Source of the DNA: Pseudomonadota bacterium
GTDB taxonomy: Bacteria > Pseudomonadota > Gammaproteobacteria > Burkholderiales > Thiobacillaceae
Assembly: GCA_021780975.1 (NCBI GenBank)
Contig: JAJXXS010000070.1
Location: 1 to 20,988 of the forward strand
Length of the DNA: 20,988 nucleotides
Reading direction: 5' to 3'
Every line of letters begins with the position of its first letter. The first letter of the stretch is position 1. Shown here in pieces: positions 14,923 through 20,988 of this stretch. A program made the translations under genes and the position numbers. A model generated the notes under the pieces. That model saw only the letters and a program-made list of their open reading frames with translations, did no database searches and had not been told where the DNA came from.

Positions 14923-15898
14923 CTTCCGTTACCCGGCAGAGACGGGGGCCGGCGGGGGTGCCGTTGGCGACAACGTCCTGCGCGGGCGCTTCCTCTACAG
15001 CGAGCCCATGGGGCGCCATGTCTCCTGGCGCGCGGGCGGTGTCGCCCAGCGCGCCTACGTGCCGGCCGACATCGCCGACCTCTGTCTGCTGCTCAGGGGC
15101 CTGCCGGCCGAGGAGCCGGTGCACATGGTGGGCCTGGGCAGCAATCTGCTGGTGCGTGACGGCGGCGTCCGCGGCGTGGTGGTGCTGCTGCACGGGGCGC
15201 TGCGCGACCTCGCCCTGGAGGCTCGCACGCAGGGCATTCCGGCGGCCCCGGAGGGCTTCCCGCCTAGCGCCGTCGTCTATGCCGAGGCTGGCGTGGCGGC
15301 GCCCAAAGTGGCGCGCTTCTGCGCCAATCATGATCTGTCCGGCGCGGAATTCTGGGCCGGCATACCCGGCACTGTGGGCGGCGCCCTCGCCATGAATGCC
15401 GGGTGTTATGGCGCCGAAACCTGGCAGCGCGTCATCCAGGTGCTGGTCGTGAATCGCGCCGGGCGCGTCGCCGAGCGCTTGCCCCAGGATTACGTCATCG
15501 ATTATCGCCACGTGGCCCGGCGCGCGGGGCAGGAGGAATGGTTCCTCGCCGGCTGGTTCCGCCTGCCGCGCGGCGATGGTGCGGCGGCGCGTGAAACCAT
15601 ACGGGAGCTGCTGCGGCGCCGCATCGCCAGCCAGCCGCTCGGCCTGCCCAATGCTGGCTCGGTGTTCCGCAATCCGCCCGGCGATTACGCCGCCCGCCTG
15701 ATCGAATCCTGCGGGCTCAAAGGCGTGCGCGTGGGGCAGGCGCAGGTGTCGGAGAAGCACGCCAATTTTATCGTCAATCTGGGTGGGGCCACGGCCGCCG
15801 ACATAGAGCGGCTGATCGAGAAAGTGGAAGACACGGTCGAGGCGCGCACCAATGTCCGGCTCCTCCGGGAAGTGCGCGTCATTGGGGAGCGGGCATGA
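14912..15898 (+). CDS. murB: MurB, UDP-N-acetylenolpyruvoylglucosamine reductase
   Basis: MurB is the FAD- and NADPH-dependent enzyme that reduces UDP-GlcNAc-enolpyruvate to UDP-MurNAc. The 328-aa product has FAD-binding motifs GRHVSWRAGG (34-43) and GLGSNLLVRDGG (74-85), EFWAGIPGTVGGALAMNAG (146-164), Y198-R199, the proton donor serine S250 in NAGSVFRNP, and E320 in LLREVRVIG. The GIPGTVGGA block and compact C-terminus look more like the shorter type II MurB than E. coli type I; this is a motif impression. ATG 14912 lies within the end of murC (11-bp overlap), and the first 20 or so residues are not conserved, so the start could be a little further in. The stop (ATGA) opens a 28-codon frame leading to ddl. 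Confidence 0.95.
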   Translation: MQASFRYPAETGAGGGAVGDNVLRGRFLYSEPMGRHVSWRAGGVAQRAYVPADIADLCLLLRGLPAEEPVHMVGLGSNLLVRDGGVRGVVVLLHGALRDLALEARTQGIPAAPEGFPPSAVVYAEAGVAAPKVARFCANHDLSGAEFWAGIPGTVGGALAMNAGCYGAETWQRVIQVLVVNRAGRVAERLPQDYVIDYRHVARRAGQEEWFLAGWFRLPRGDGAAARETIRELLRRRIASQPLGLPNAGSVFRNPPGDYAARLIESCGLKGVRVGQAQVSEKHANFIVNLGGATAADIERLIEKVEDTVEARTNVRLLREVRVIGERA

Positions 15899-15981
15899 GC
15901 AGACGATATGGCGCAAGCGGGTCTGCGCGGCTGCGGCCGGAGGCAGCGTGCGGCAAGCATCGAGGGCGGGCAAGTCAATGA
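15895..15981 (+). CDS. Putative 28-codon bridging mini-ORF between murB and ddl
   Basis: The 79-nt gap between murB and ddl is exactly spanned by a frame that begins at the ATG overlapping the murB stop (ATGA, 15895-15898) and ends in a TGA overlapping the ddl ATG (ATGA, 15978-15981). The 28-residue peptide begins MSRRYGASGS and ends GRASQ; it is basic, with no hydrophobic segment or recognised motif. The double 4-bp overlap matches the style of the rest of the cluster. It may be a coupling device, a remnant of a lost gene end, or chance; there is no homology evidence for a functional peptide. Confidence 0.35.
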   Translation: MSRRYGASGSARLRPEAACGKHRGRASQ

Positions 15982-16883
15982 CGAAATTCGGTAAGGTGGG
16001 CGTGCTCTTCGGTGGGCGGTCGGCAGAGCGGGAGATATCCCTGCTGAGCGGCAACGCCGTTCTGGATGCCCTGCTTGGTGCGGGTGTCGATGCCCATGGC
16101 TTTGACCCTGGCGAGCGCGACCTGGGGCAACTGGCGGCGCAGCACTTCGACCGCGTGTTCATCGCCCTGCACGGACGTTATGGCGAGGATGGCTGCATCC
16201 AGGGCGCCCTGGAGATGATGGGCATCCCCTACACCGGCAGCGGCGTGATGGCTTCCGCCATAGGCATGGACAAATGGCGCACCAAGCTGCTGTGGCAGGC
16301 AGCGGGTCTGCCGACGCCGGCCTCGGCGCTGCTCGCGGCAGACACCGATTTTGCTGCGGTGACGCAGAAGTTGGGCCTGCCCATGTTCGTCAAGCCGGCG
16401 CGCGAAGGCTCCAGCATAGGCATGAGCAAGGTGAAGAGCGCGGGCGAGCTCAAGGCCGCCTGGGAGACCGCAGCCGAGTATGACGATCTGGTGCTCGCCG
16501 AAACCTTCATCGATGGGGGCGAGTACACCTGCGCCATGCTGGGTGAGCGCGCCTTGCCCCTCATTCGCCTGATCCCCAAAGGGGAGTTCTACGACTACGA
16601 GGCGAAATATTTCCGCGACGACACCGAGTACCGCTGCCCCTGCGGCCTGCCTGAGGCGCAGGAGGCGGAGATCCAGGCGCTCTGCCAGCAGGCTTTCCGG
16701 GTGGTCGGCTGCCGCGGGTGGGGGCGCGTGGACGTCATGCTGGACCGCAGCGGACGGCCCAACCTGCTGGAAATCAACACCAGCCCGGGCATGACCAGCC
16801 ACAGCCTGGTGCCCATGGCGGCGGCAGCGGCGGGGTTGGGTTTTGCCGAGCTATGCCTGGCCATCCTGGAGCAGACTCTGTGA
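15978..16883 (+). CDS. ddl: Ddl, D-alanine--D-alanine ligase (DdlB type)
   Basis: Ddl makes the D-Ala-D-Ala dipeptide used by MurF, through an ATP-grasp mechanism. The 301-aa product is close to E. coli DdlB (306). Signatures are FGGRSAEREIS (11-21, with E17 at the D-Ala binding position), ALHGRYGEDG (63-72), the ATP-grasp lysine in MFVKPAREGSSIGMSKV (136-152), DYEAKY (206-211) and EINTSPGMTSHS (265-276) with metal-binding residues. The start at ATG 15978 is chosen because MTKFGKVGVLFGG matches the family; an in-frame start at 15852 would add 42 unconserved residues overlapping murB. The Shine-Dalgarno is weak. The stop overlaps the ftsQ GTG. Confidence 0.96.
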   Translation: MTKFGKVGVLFGGRSAEREISLLSGNAVLDALLGAGVDAHGFDPGERDLGQLAAQHFDRVFIALHGRYGEDGCIQGALEMMGIPYTGSGVMASAIGMDKWRTKLLWQAAGLPTPASALLAADTDFAAVTQKLGLPMFVKPAREGSSIGMSKVKSAGELKAAWETAAEYDDLVLAETFIDGGEYTCAMLGERALPLIRLIPKGEFYDYEAKYFRDDTEYRCPCGLPEAQEAEIQALCQQAFRVVGCRGWGRVDVMLDRSGRPNLLEINTSPGMTSHSLVPMAAAAAGLGFAELCLAILEQTL

Positions 16884-17629
16884 AGGCCATCACTCCTTAT
16901 CAGGCGCTGCCTCTCTACAAGCTCGCCACCGTCCTCTACTGGACGGCCGCTGCCCTGCTTGCCTATGGCGCAGCGGTTTGGGTTCTGCACCGGCCGTTGT
17001 TCGCCCTGAAGAAAGTGCAACTCGTTTATCCGCTCGCGCACACCACCAGCGCGCAAGTGCGCGGCGTGGTGGACGGCAGCGTGACGGGAAATTTCTTTAC
17101 CGTGAACCTGCCTGCCGTGCAGGGAGCGCTGGAAATGCTGCCCTGGATACAGGATGCCCGCGTCAGCCGCCTGTGGCCGGACACCCTGCGGGTCGCCCTC
17201 ACCGAGCGTACGCCCTTTGCGCGCTGGCAGAGCGGCGGACTGGTGAGCGACGGCGGCACCGTTTTCGACGCCGACGTGGCGGGCGATTTCCCCCTCTTTG
17301 ACGGCCCGGCGGGAAGCGGCCAGGAAATGCTCGACAGCTATCGGGCTTTCCAGGGCATCGTCTCTCCCCTTGGGGTACGCATCACGAAGCTGGATTTGTC
17401 GGCGCGCCAGGCGTGGCGCATGAAATGGTCGGATGGCACGCAACTGGCGCTGGGCCGGCAGGATGTTCCGGCGCGTCTGGCGCGCTTCGTCGCGCTCTAC
17501 CCGGCGCTGGTGGGGCGCCTCGATGCCAAACCGGTTTATGTGGATCTGCGCTACGCAGACGGCTTTGCCGTGCGTCTGCCGGCGAAAACGGGAGCGGCCG
17601 GGCCGATCCCAGGCAGGAATAAACAATGA
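16880..17629 (+). CDS. ftsQ: FtsQ, divisome scaffold protein with POTRA domain
   Basis: FtsQ is a single-pass inner-membrane protein that holds FtsB and FtsL and links early and late divisome parts. From GTG 16880 the product has 249 residues: a short cytoplasmic tail, a membrane helix at about 15-35, a POTRA domain at about 40-110 that includes the typical LPWIQDARVSRLWPDTLRVALTER (87-110), then the beta domain. The GTG overlaps the ddl stop by 4 bp and has TGGAG (16867-16871) 8 nt upstream. Its cytoplasmic tail is shorter than in E. coli (276 aa overall). Overlaps ftsA by 4 bp. Confidence 0.95.
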   Translation: MKAITPYQALPLYKLATVLYWTAAALLAYGAAVWVLHRPLFALKKVQLVYPLAHTTSAQVRGVVDGSVTGNFFTVNLPAVQGALEMLPWIQDARVSRLWPDTLRVALTERTPFARWQSGGLVSDGGTVFDADVAGDFPLFDGPAGSGQEMLDSYRAFQGIVSPLGVRITKLDLSARQAWRMKWSDGTQLALGRQDVPARLARFVALYPALVGRLDAKPVYVDLRYADGFAVRLPAKTGAAGPIPGRNKQ

Positions 17630-18858
17630 AACAACGCGACACCAAGAATCTCATCGTCGGCCTTGATATCGGCACCTCCAAGATCGCCTGCATCGTCGCC
17701 GAAGCCCTCCCCGACGGCGGCGTCGAGGTAATCGGCTTCGGGTCGCATCCATCGCGCGGCCTGCGCCGCGGGGTGGTCGTCAACATCGAGGCTACCGTCA
17801 CCGCCATTCAGCGCGCCCTGGAGGAGGCCGAACTGATGGCCGACTGCAAGGTGCGCGAGGTCCTCACCGGCATTGCCGGCAGCCATATCAAGAGCTTCAA
17901 CAGCCATGGCATGGTGGCCATCAAGGACAAGGAGATCAGCCAGTTCGACGTCGACCGCGTGGTCGACACCGCACGCGCCGTCAACATTCCGATGGATCAG
18001 CAGATCCTGCACACCATACCCCAGGAGTTCGTGGTGGATGGCCAGGAGGACGTGCGCGATCCGCTCGGCATGAGCGCCGTGCGCCTGGAAGTCAAGGTGC
18101 ACATCGTCACCGGGGCCGTGTCGGCGGCGCAGAACATCGTCAAGTGCGTGCGCCGCTGCGGCCTGGAGGCGCGCGACCTGGTTCTGCAGCCGCTCGCCTC
18201 CAGCCTGGCGGTGCTGACCGAGGACGAGAAGGAGCTGGGTGTCTGTCTCGTCGACATCGGCGGCGGCACCACCGACATCGCCGTGTTTGCCGGCGGCGCC
18301 ATCCGCCATACGGCGGTGATCGCGGTGGCCGGCGACCAGGTCAACAACGACATCGCCGTGGCGCTGCGCACGCCGCCCAAGGAGGCCGAGGACATCAAAA
18401 TCCGCCACGGCTGCGCGCTCCGCCAGCTGGCCGACGCGCGCGACATGATCGAGGTGCCCGGCATCGGCGACCGCCCGCCGCGCCAGCTGTCGCGCCAGAC
18501 CCTGGCTGAATTCATCGAGCCGCGCATGGAGGAGCTGTATCAATTGGTACAGGCGGAACTGCGCCGCTCCGGCTTCGAGGAGATGCTGTCCTCAGGCATC
18601 GTCATTACGGGCGGCTCGGCGGCCATGCAGGGCATGGTGGAACTGGGCGAGGAAGTCTTCCATGCCCCCGTGCGGCTGGGCTACCCGCGCCTGCAGGGTC
18701 TGCCTGAAAACCTCAGGACGCCGCGCTATGCGACCGCGGTCGGCCTGCTCATGGCCGGCCTGGAAGCGCGCGGCAAGGACAGCCCGGTGAAACTCTCTGC
18801 TGGCAGCATGAAGGAGATTTTCGAGCGCATGAAGTCATGGTTCAAGAACAGCTTTTAG
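17626..18858 (+). CDS. ftsA: FtsA, actin-like membrane tether of the Z ring
   Basis: FtsA is an actin-fold ATPase that anchors FtsZ to the membrane and recruits later divisome proteins. The 410-aa product (E. coli 420) has phosphate-1 LIVGLDIGTSK (9-19), phosphate-2 VDIGGGTTDIAVF (209-221) and the adenosine motif IVITGGSAAM (325-334), with the FtsA-specific 1C region at about 85-165 between them. The last 16 residues, SMKEIFERMKSWFKNSF-type, form the amphipathic membrane-targeting helix. ATG 17626 overlaps the ftsQ stop (ATGA), with AGGAA (17615-17619) upstream. It is the last gene of the overlapping chain; a 99-bp gap precedes ftsZ. Confidence 0.98.
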   Translation: MKQRDTKNLIVGLDIGTSKIACIVAEALPDGGVEVIGFGSHPSRGLRRGVVVNIEATVTAIQRALEEAELMADCKVREVLTGIAGSHIKSFNSHGMVAIKDKEISQFDVDRVVDTARAVNIPMDQQILHTIPQEFVVDGQEDVRDPLGMSAVRLEVKVHIVTGAVSAAQNIVKCVRRCGLEARDLVLQPLASSLAVLTEDEKELGVCLVDIGGGTTDIAVFAGGAIRHTAVIAVAGDQVNNDIAVALRTPPKEAEDIKIRHGCALRQLADARDMIEVPGIGDRPPRQLSRQTLAEFIEPRMEELYQLVQAELRRSGFEEMLSSGIVITGGSAAMQGMVELGEEVFHAPVRLGYPRLQGLPENLRTPRYATAVGLLMAGLEARGKDSPVKLSAGSMKEIFERMKSWFKNSF

Positions 18859-18957
18859 GGCAACGGCTCTGGCAGCGGCCCGCTGGAATGGGGCGGCGGC
18901 TTGCGGCCGGTTGCCCGGTGTTTGGATGCAGTCACGATTAACCAAAGGAGAGAGCGA
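18858..18957 (+). promoter_or_regulatory. Structured ftsA-ftsZ spacer / ftsZ leader
   Basis: GGGCAAC (18858-18864) plus GGC pairs with GCC plus GTTGCCC (18906-18908 and 18910-18916), a 10-bp stem with one bulged G that encloses a smaller CAGC/GCTG hairpin near 18873-18885. The ftsZ ribosome binding site AAAGGAG (18944-18950) lies outside and free. No convincing sigma70 promoter was found in the spacer. The structure may slow decay, mark an RNA processing point or tune ftsZ expression separately from ftsA; this is inference from base pairing only. Confidence 0.45.
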
Positions 18958-20115
18958 ATGGCAAATATGTTTGAGTTGATGGATGAACAAACCCAGGATG
19001 CGGTGATCAAGGTCATCGGCGTGGGCGGGTGCGGCGGCAATGCCGTGGATCACATGATCACTTCAGGGCTTACGGGGGTGGAATTCATCGCCATCAACAC
19101 CGATGCCCAAGCGCTCAAGCGCAACCAGGCTCGAACCCAGCTGCAACTGGGGTCGGGCGTGACCAAGGGCCTGGGCGCCGGCGCCAATCCCGAGATCGGG
19201 CGGGAGGCTGCGCTGGAAGATCGCGAGCGCATCGCCGAGCTCATCGACGGCGCGGACATGCTCTTCGTCACCGCGGGCATGGGCGGCGGCACCGGCACTG
19301 GGGCCGCGCCTGTCGTGGCGGAAGTCGCCAAGGAACTCGGCATCCTGACCGTGGCCGTGGTCACCAAGCCCTTCGGCTTCGAAGGCAAGCGCGTGCGCGC
19401 TGCCAACGCCGGCATCGAAGCTCTGGCGCGTCATGTCGATTCCCTCATCATCATCCCCAACGACAAGCTCATGCAGGTGCTGGGCGAGGACGTTTCCATG
19501 CTGGATGCCTTCAAGGCCGCCAACAACGTCCTGCATGGCGCCGTGGGCGGAATCGCCGAGGTCATCAACTGCCCCGGTCTCGTCAACGTGGACTTCGCCG
19601 ACGTGCGCACGGTGATGAGCGAGATGGGCATGGCCATGATGGGCTCGGCCAGCGCCAGCGGCGAGCACCGCGCCAAGGTGGCCGCCGAGCAGGCCGTCGC
19701 CAGCCCCCTGCTGGAGGATGTGAATCTGAATGGCGCGCGCGGCATCCTGGTCAACATCACCGCCTCCTCCAACATCAAGATGCGCGAGGTGCATGAAGTG
19801 ATGAACACCATCAAGGCGTACAGCGCCGAGGAAGCGACGGTGATCGTCGGCCAGGTGATCGACGAGAGCATGGAGGAGAACCTGCGCGTCACCATGGTGG
19901 CCACCGGTCTCGGCAACCCTGTTGCGCGCGCGCAACCCAAGCCCATGCAGGTGGTGGTGCGCAACGGCACCGACAACCAGCCGATGGGCATGACGGAAGA
20001 GGCCGAGATGCCCAATGTCATGCGCAGCCGCCGCCAGCAGACGGTGCAGGCGATGGTGGAATCCGGTGTCGAGATGCTCGACATCCCGGCCTTCCTGCGC
20101 AAGCAGGCGGACTGA
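18958..20115 (+). CDS. ftsZ: FtsZ, tubulin-like division GTPase
   Basis: FtsZ polymerises into the cytokinetic ring. From ATG 18958 the product has 385 residues (E. coli 383). The GTP-binding domain includes IGVGGCGGNAV (20-30), the tubulin signature GGGTGTGAAP (109-118) and the T7 synergy loop NVDFAD (210-215) that completes the neighbouring subunit's active site. A short variable linker leads to the C-terminal tail EMLDIPAFLRKQAD (372-385), which binds FtsA and other tethers. AAAGGAG lies 7 nt upstream of the ATG, the strongest such site in the second half of the window, fitting the high protein level needed. An in-frame TTG at 18901 is rejected because it lies in the structured spacer and adds unconserved residues. 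Confidence 0.98.
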   Translation: MANMFELMDEQTQDAVIKVIGVGGCGGNAVDHMITSGLTGVEFIAINTDAQALKRNQARTQLQLGSGVTKGLGAGANPEIGREAALEDRERIAELIDGADMLFVTAGMGGGTGTGAAPVVAEVAKELGILTVAVVTKPFGFEGKRVRAANAGIEALARHVDSLIIIPNDKLMQVLGEDVSMLDAFKAANNVLHGAVGGIAEVINCPGLVNVDFADVRTVMSEMGMAMMGSASASGEHRAKVAAEQAVASPLLEDVNLNGARGILVNITASSNIKMREVHEVMNTIKAYSAEEATVIVGQVIDESMEENLRVTMVATGLGNPVARAQPKPMQVVVRNGTDNQPMGMTEEAEMPNVMRSRRQQTVQAMVESGVEMLDIPAFLRKQAD

Positions 20116-20137
20116 ACCAGGCCCTGCGCGGCTCCGA

Positions 20138-20184
20138 CCGCCGTCCGGGATGCGGCCACTCTCCCCGCATGTTCCCGGCGGCGG
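20138..20184 (+). terminator. Large stem-loop after ftsZ, probable end of the dcw transcript
   Basis: CCGCCG-CCGGG-ATGCGG (20138-20155, one bulged T) pairs with CCGCAT-CCCGG-CGGCGG (20165-20184, three bulged bases), giving 17 base pairs around a 9-nt loop, starting 22 nt after the ftsZ stop. No T-run follows, so it is not a canonical intrinsic terminator. It may terminate with help, block 3' exonucleases, or both. Confidence 0.5.
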
Positions 20185-20188
20185 GGCC

Positions 20189-20208
20189 GTGCGCCTTGGT
20201 TGGCGCAC
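20189..20208 (+). repeat. 7-bp inverted repeat whose loop is the lpxC -35
   Basis: GTGCGCC (20189-20195) and GGCGCAC (20202-20208) are perfect inverted repeats around the 6-nt loop TTGGTT. The loop coincides exactly with the likely -35 hexamer of lpxC. In RNA reading through from ftsZ it would be a second hairpin behind the larger stem-loop; in DNA the arms could be a protein site flanking the promoter. Confidence 0.65.
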
Positions 20209-20224
20209 GCAGGGCGATTAAAAT
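20196..20224 (+). promoter_or_regulatory. Putative lpxC promoter
   Basis: TTGGTT (20196-20201) and TAAAAT (20219-20224) are separated by exactly 17 bp. The -10 has one mismatch to consensus and the -35 has three. The -10 ends only 6 nt before the lpxC ATG at 20231, so transcription would begin at or within a base or two of the start codon. This supports a separate, leaderless lpxC transcript. Confidence 0.6.
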
Positions 20225-20230
20225 AACGGC

Positions 20231-20988
20231 ATGATTCGTCAGCGCACCCTCAAGAACCTCATCCACGCCACCGGCGTGGGGCTGCACACCGGCGTCAAGG
20301 TGGAAATGACCTTGCGCCCGGCTGCGGAGAATACCGGCATCCTGTTTCGCCGTGTCGACCTGGACCCGCCTGCGGACATTCCGGTCGATCCTTATCGCAT
20401 CACCGACACGCGCCTGTGTTCCGCCCTGGAGGGTCCGGGCGCCAAGGTCTCCACCATCGAACACCTGATGTCGGCGCTCGCCGGCCTGGGCATCGACAAT
20501 GTGGTGATCGATCTGAGTGGACCGGAAGTACCCATACTCGACGGTTCGGCGGCGCCCTTCGTATTTCTCCTGCAATCGGCCGGCATCGTCGAGCAGGCCG
20601 CGCCCAAGCAGTATCTGCGCGTCCTCAAGCCGGTCGTGGTGGAAGAGGGGGACAAACGGGTGAGCCTGCTGCCTTACAACGGCTTCCGTCTCGAATTCAC
20701 CATCGACTTCGATCATCCGGTCTTTCAGCACACCAGCAAGACGGCGGTGGTGGATTTCGGCGAGACCTCCTATATCAAGGAAGTCGCACGGGCGCGCACC
20801 TTCGGCTTCATGCAAGAGGTGGAGTATCTGCGCAGCAATGGCCTGGCCCTGGGGGGCAGCCTGGACAATGCCATCGTGGTGGACGATTACCGCGTGCTCA
20901 ATGCCGACGGCCTCAGGTACGAGGACGAATTCGTCAAGCACAAGATGCTGGATGCCATCGGCGACCTCTACGTGCTGGGCAAGCCCAT
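20231..20988 (+). CDS. lpxC: LpxC, UDP-3-O-acyl-N-acetylglucosamine deacetylase (3' end outside window)
   Basis: LpxC is the zinc-dependent deacetylase that catalyses the committed step of lipid A synthesis in the cytoplasm. 252 codons are present of roughly 305 expected; the frame is open at the window end. The start is firm because MIRQRTLKN followed by TGVGLHTG (14-21) matches the family N-terminus. The catalytic base E77 and zinc ligand H78 are in STIEHLMSAL, and the other ligands H237 and D241 are in VKHKMLDAIGD. RARTFGF (187-193), LGGSLDNAIVVDDYRVLN and DGLRYEDEF are also typical. No Shine-Dalgarno lies within reach of the ATG; the only purine-rich stretch, AGGG at 20211-20214, is 16 nt away. 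Downstream neighbours are unseen. Confidence 0.97.
   Translation, partial: MIRQRTLKNLIHATGVGLHTGVKVEMTLRPAAENTGILFRRVDLDPPADIPVDPYRITDTRLCSALEGPGAKVSTIEHLMSALAGLGIDNVVIDLSGPEVPILDGSAAPFVFLLQSAGIVEQAAPKQYLRVLKPVVVEEGDKRVSLLPYNGFRLEFTIDFDHPVFQHTSKTAVVDFGETSYIKEVARARTFGFMQEVEYLRSNGLALGGSLDNAIVVDDYRVLNADGLRYEDEFVKHKMLDAIGDLYVLGKP

Noticed and set aside
15852..15977. In-frame 42-residue N-terminal extension of ddl
   Set aside because: It overlaps murB, is not like any Ddl N-terminus, and ATG 15978 gives the normal family length.
14654..16162. 502-codon minus-strand frame opposite murC, murB and ddl
   Set aside because: Crosses three well-supported sense genes and shows no domain.
19063..20208. 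381-codon minus-strand frame opposite ftsZ
   Set aside because: Mirror of ftsZ codons with His/Gly/Asp-rich translation and no family resemblance.
1..20988. tRNA genes, CRISPR arrays, insertion sequences, prophage or defence genes, attachment sites
   Set aside because: Reading through found no cloverleaf, spaced direct-repeat array, transposase or terminal inverted repeats; almost the whole window is accounted for by conserved housekeeping genes.

Overview
The window is a bacterial chromosomal segment of high GC content. It holds an almost complete division and cell-wall (dcw) cluster, entirely on the + strand. Gene content points to a Gram-negative proteobacterium: LpxC for lipid A, a meso-diaminopimelate-type MurE, and FtsL, FtsI and FtsQ of Gram-negative size. 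The order rsmI ... rnpB, mraZ-rsmH-ftsL-ftsI-murE-murF-mraY-murD-ftsW-murG-murC-murB-ddl-ftsQ-ftsA-ftsZ, lpxC, together with the GC content, suggests a betaproteobacterium, perhaps near the Thiobacillus/Hydrogenophilales/Nitrosomonadales groups. That placement is inference from synteny and general protein character, not from a search.

Layout. Positions 1-1997 hold the 3' end of rsmI, then pyrC (dihydroorotase) and a YjdF/DUF2238 membrane protein, joined by overlapping stop/start codons. RNase P RNA (rnpB) follows at about 2026-2331 and looks compact. An AT-rich spacer of about 230 bp (2332-2565) carries an 11-bp inverted repeat, a strong sigma70-type promoter (TTGACC, 17 bp, TATAGT) and four GTGG boxes at exact 10-bp spacing that fit a MraZ operator. 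From mraZ (2566) to the end of ftsA (18858) every gene overlaps the next, apart from two short gaps (murF-mraY and murB-ddl). Each of those gaps is exactly spanned by a mini-ORF of 15 or 28 codons whose ends overlap the flanking stop and start codons. ftsZ follows a 99-bp structured leader. lpxC, cut by the window end, lies behind a large stem-loop and its own apparent promoter, which is placed so that the mRNA would be leaderless.

How the genes work together. MurC, MurD, MurE and MurF, with MurB and Ddl, build UDP-MurNAc-pentapeptide in the cytoplasm. MraY and MurG turn it into lipid II. FtsW (SEDS glycosyltransferase) and FtsI (PBP3 transpeptidase) polymerise and crosslink it at the septum. 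FtsQ and FtsL are the regulatory scaffold, and FtsA and FtsZ form the cytoplasmic ring. MraZ is the cluster's own repressor, and RsmH and RsmI both methylate C1402 of 16S rRNA. LpxC commits precursor to lipid A, so envelope synthesis continues past the end of the cluster.

I see no mobile element, tRNA, CRISPR array, defence locus or broken gene, and no evidence of a previously undescribed multi-gene system. The points worth a second look are regulatory and architectural: the operator, the mini-ORF bridges, the compact rnpB, the AT-rich spacer, the pyrC/DUF2238 insertion and the lpxC promoter geometry.
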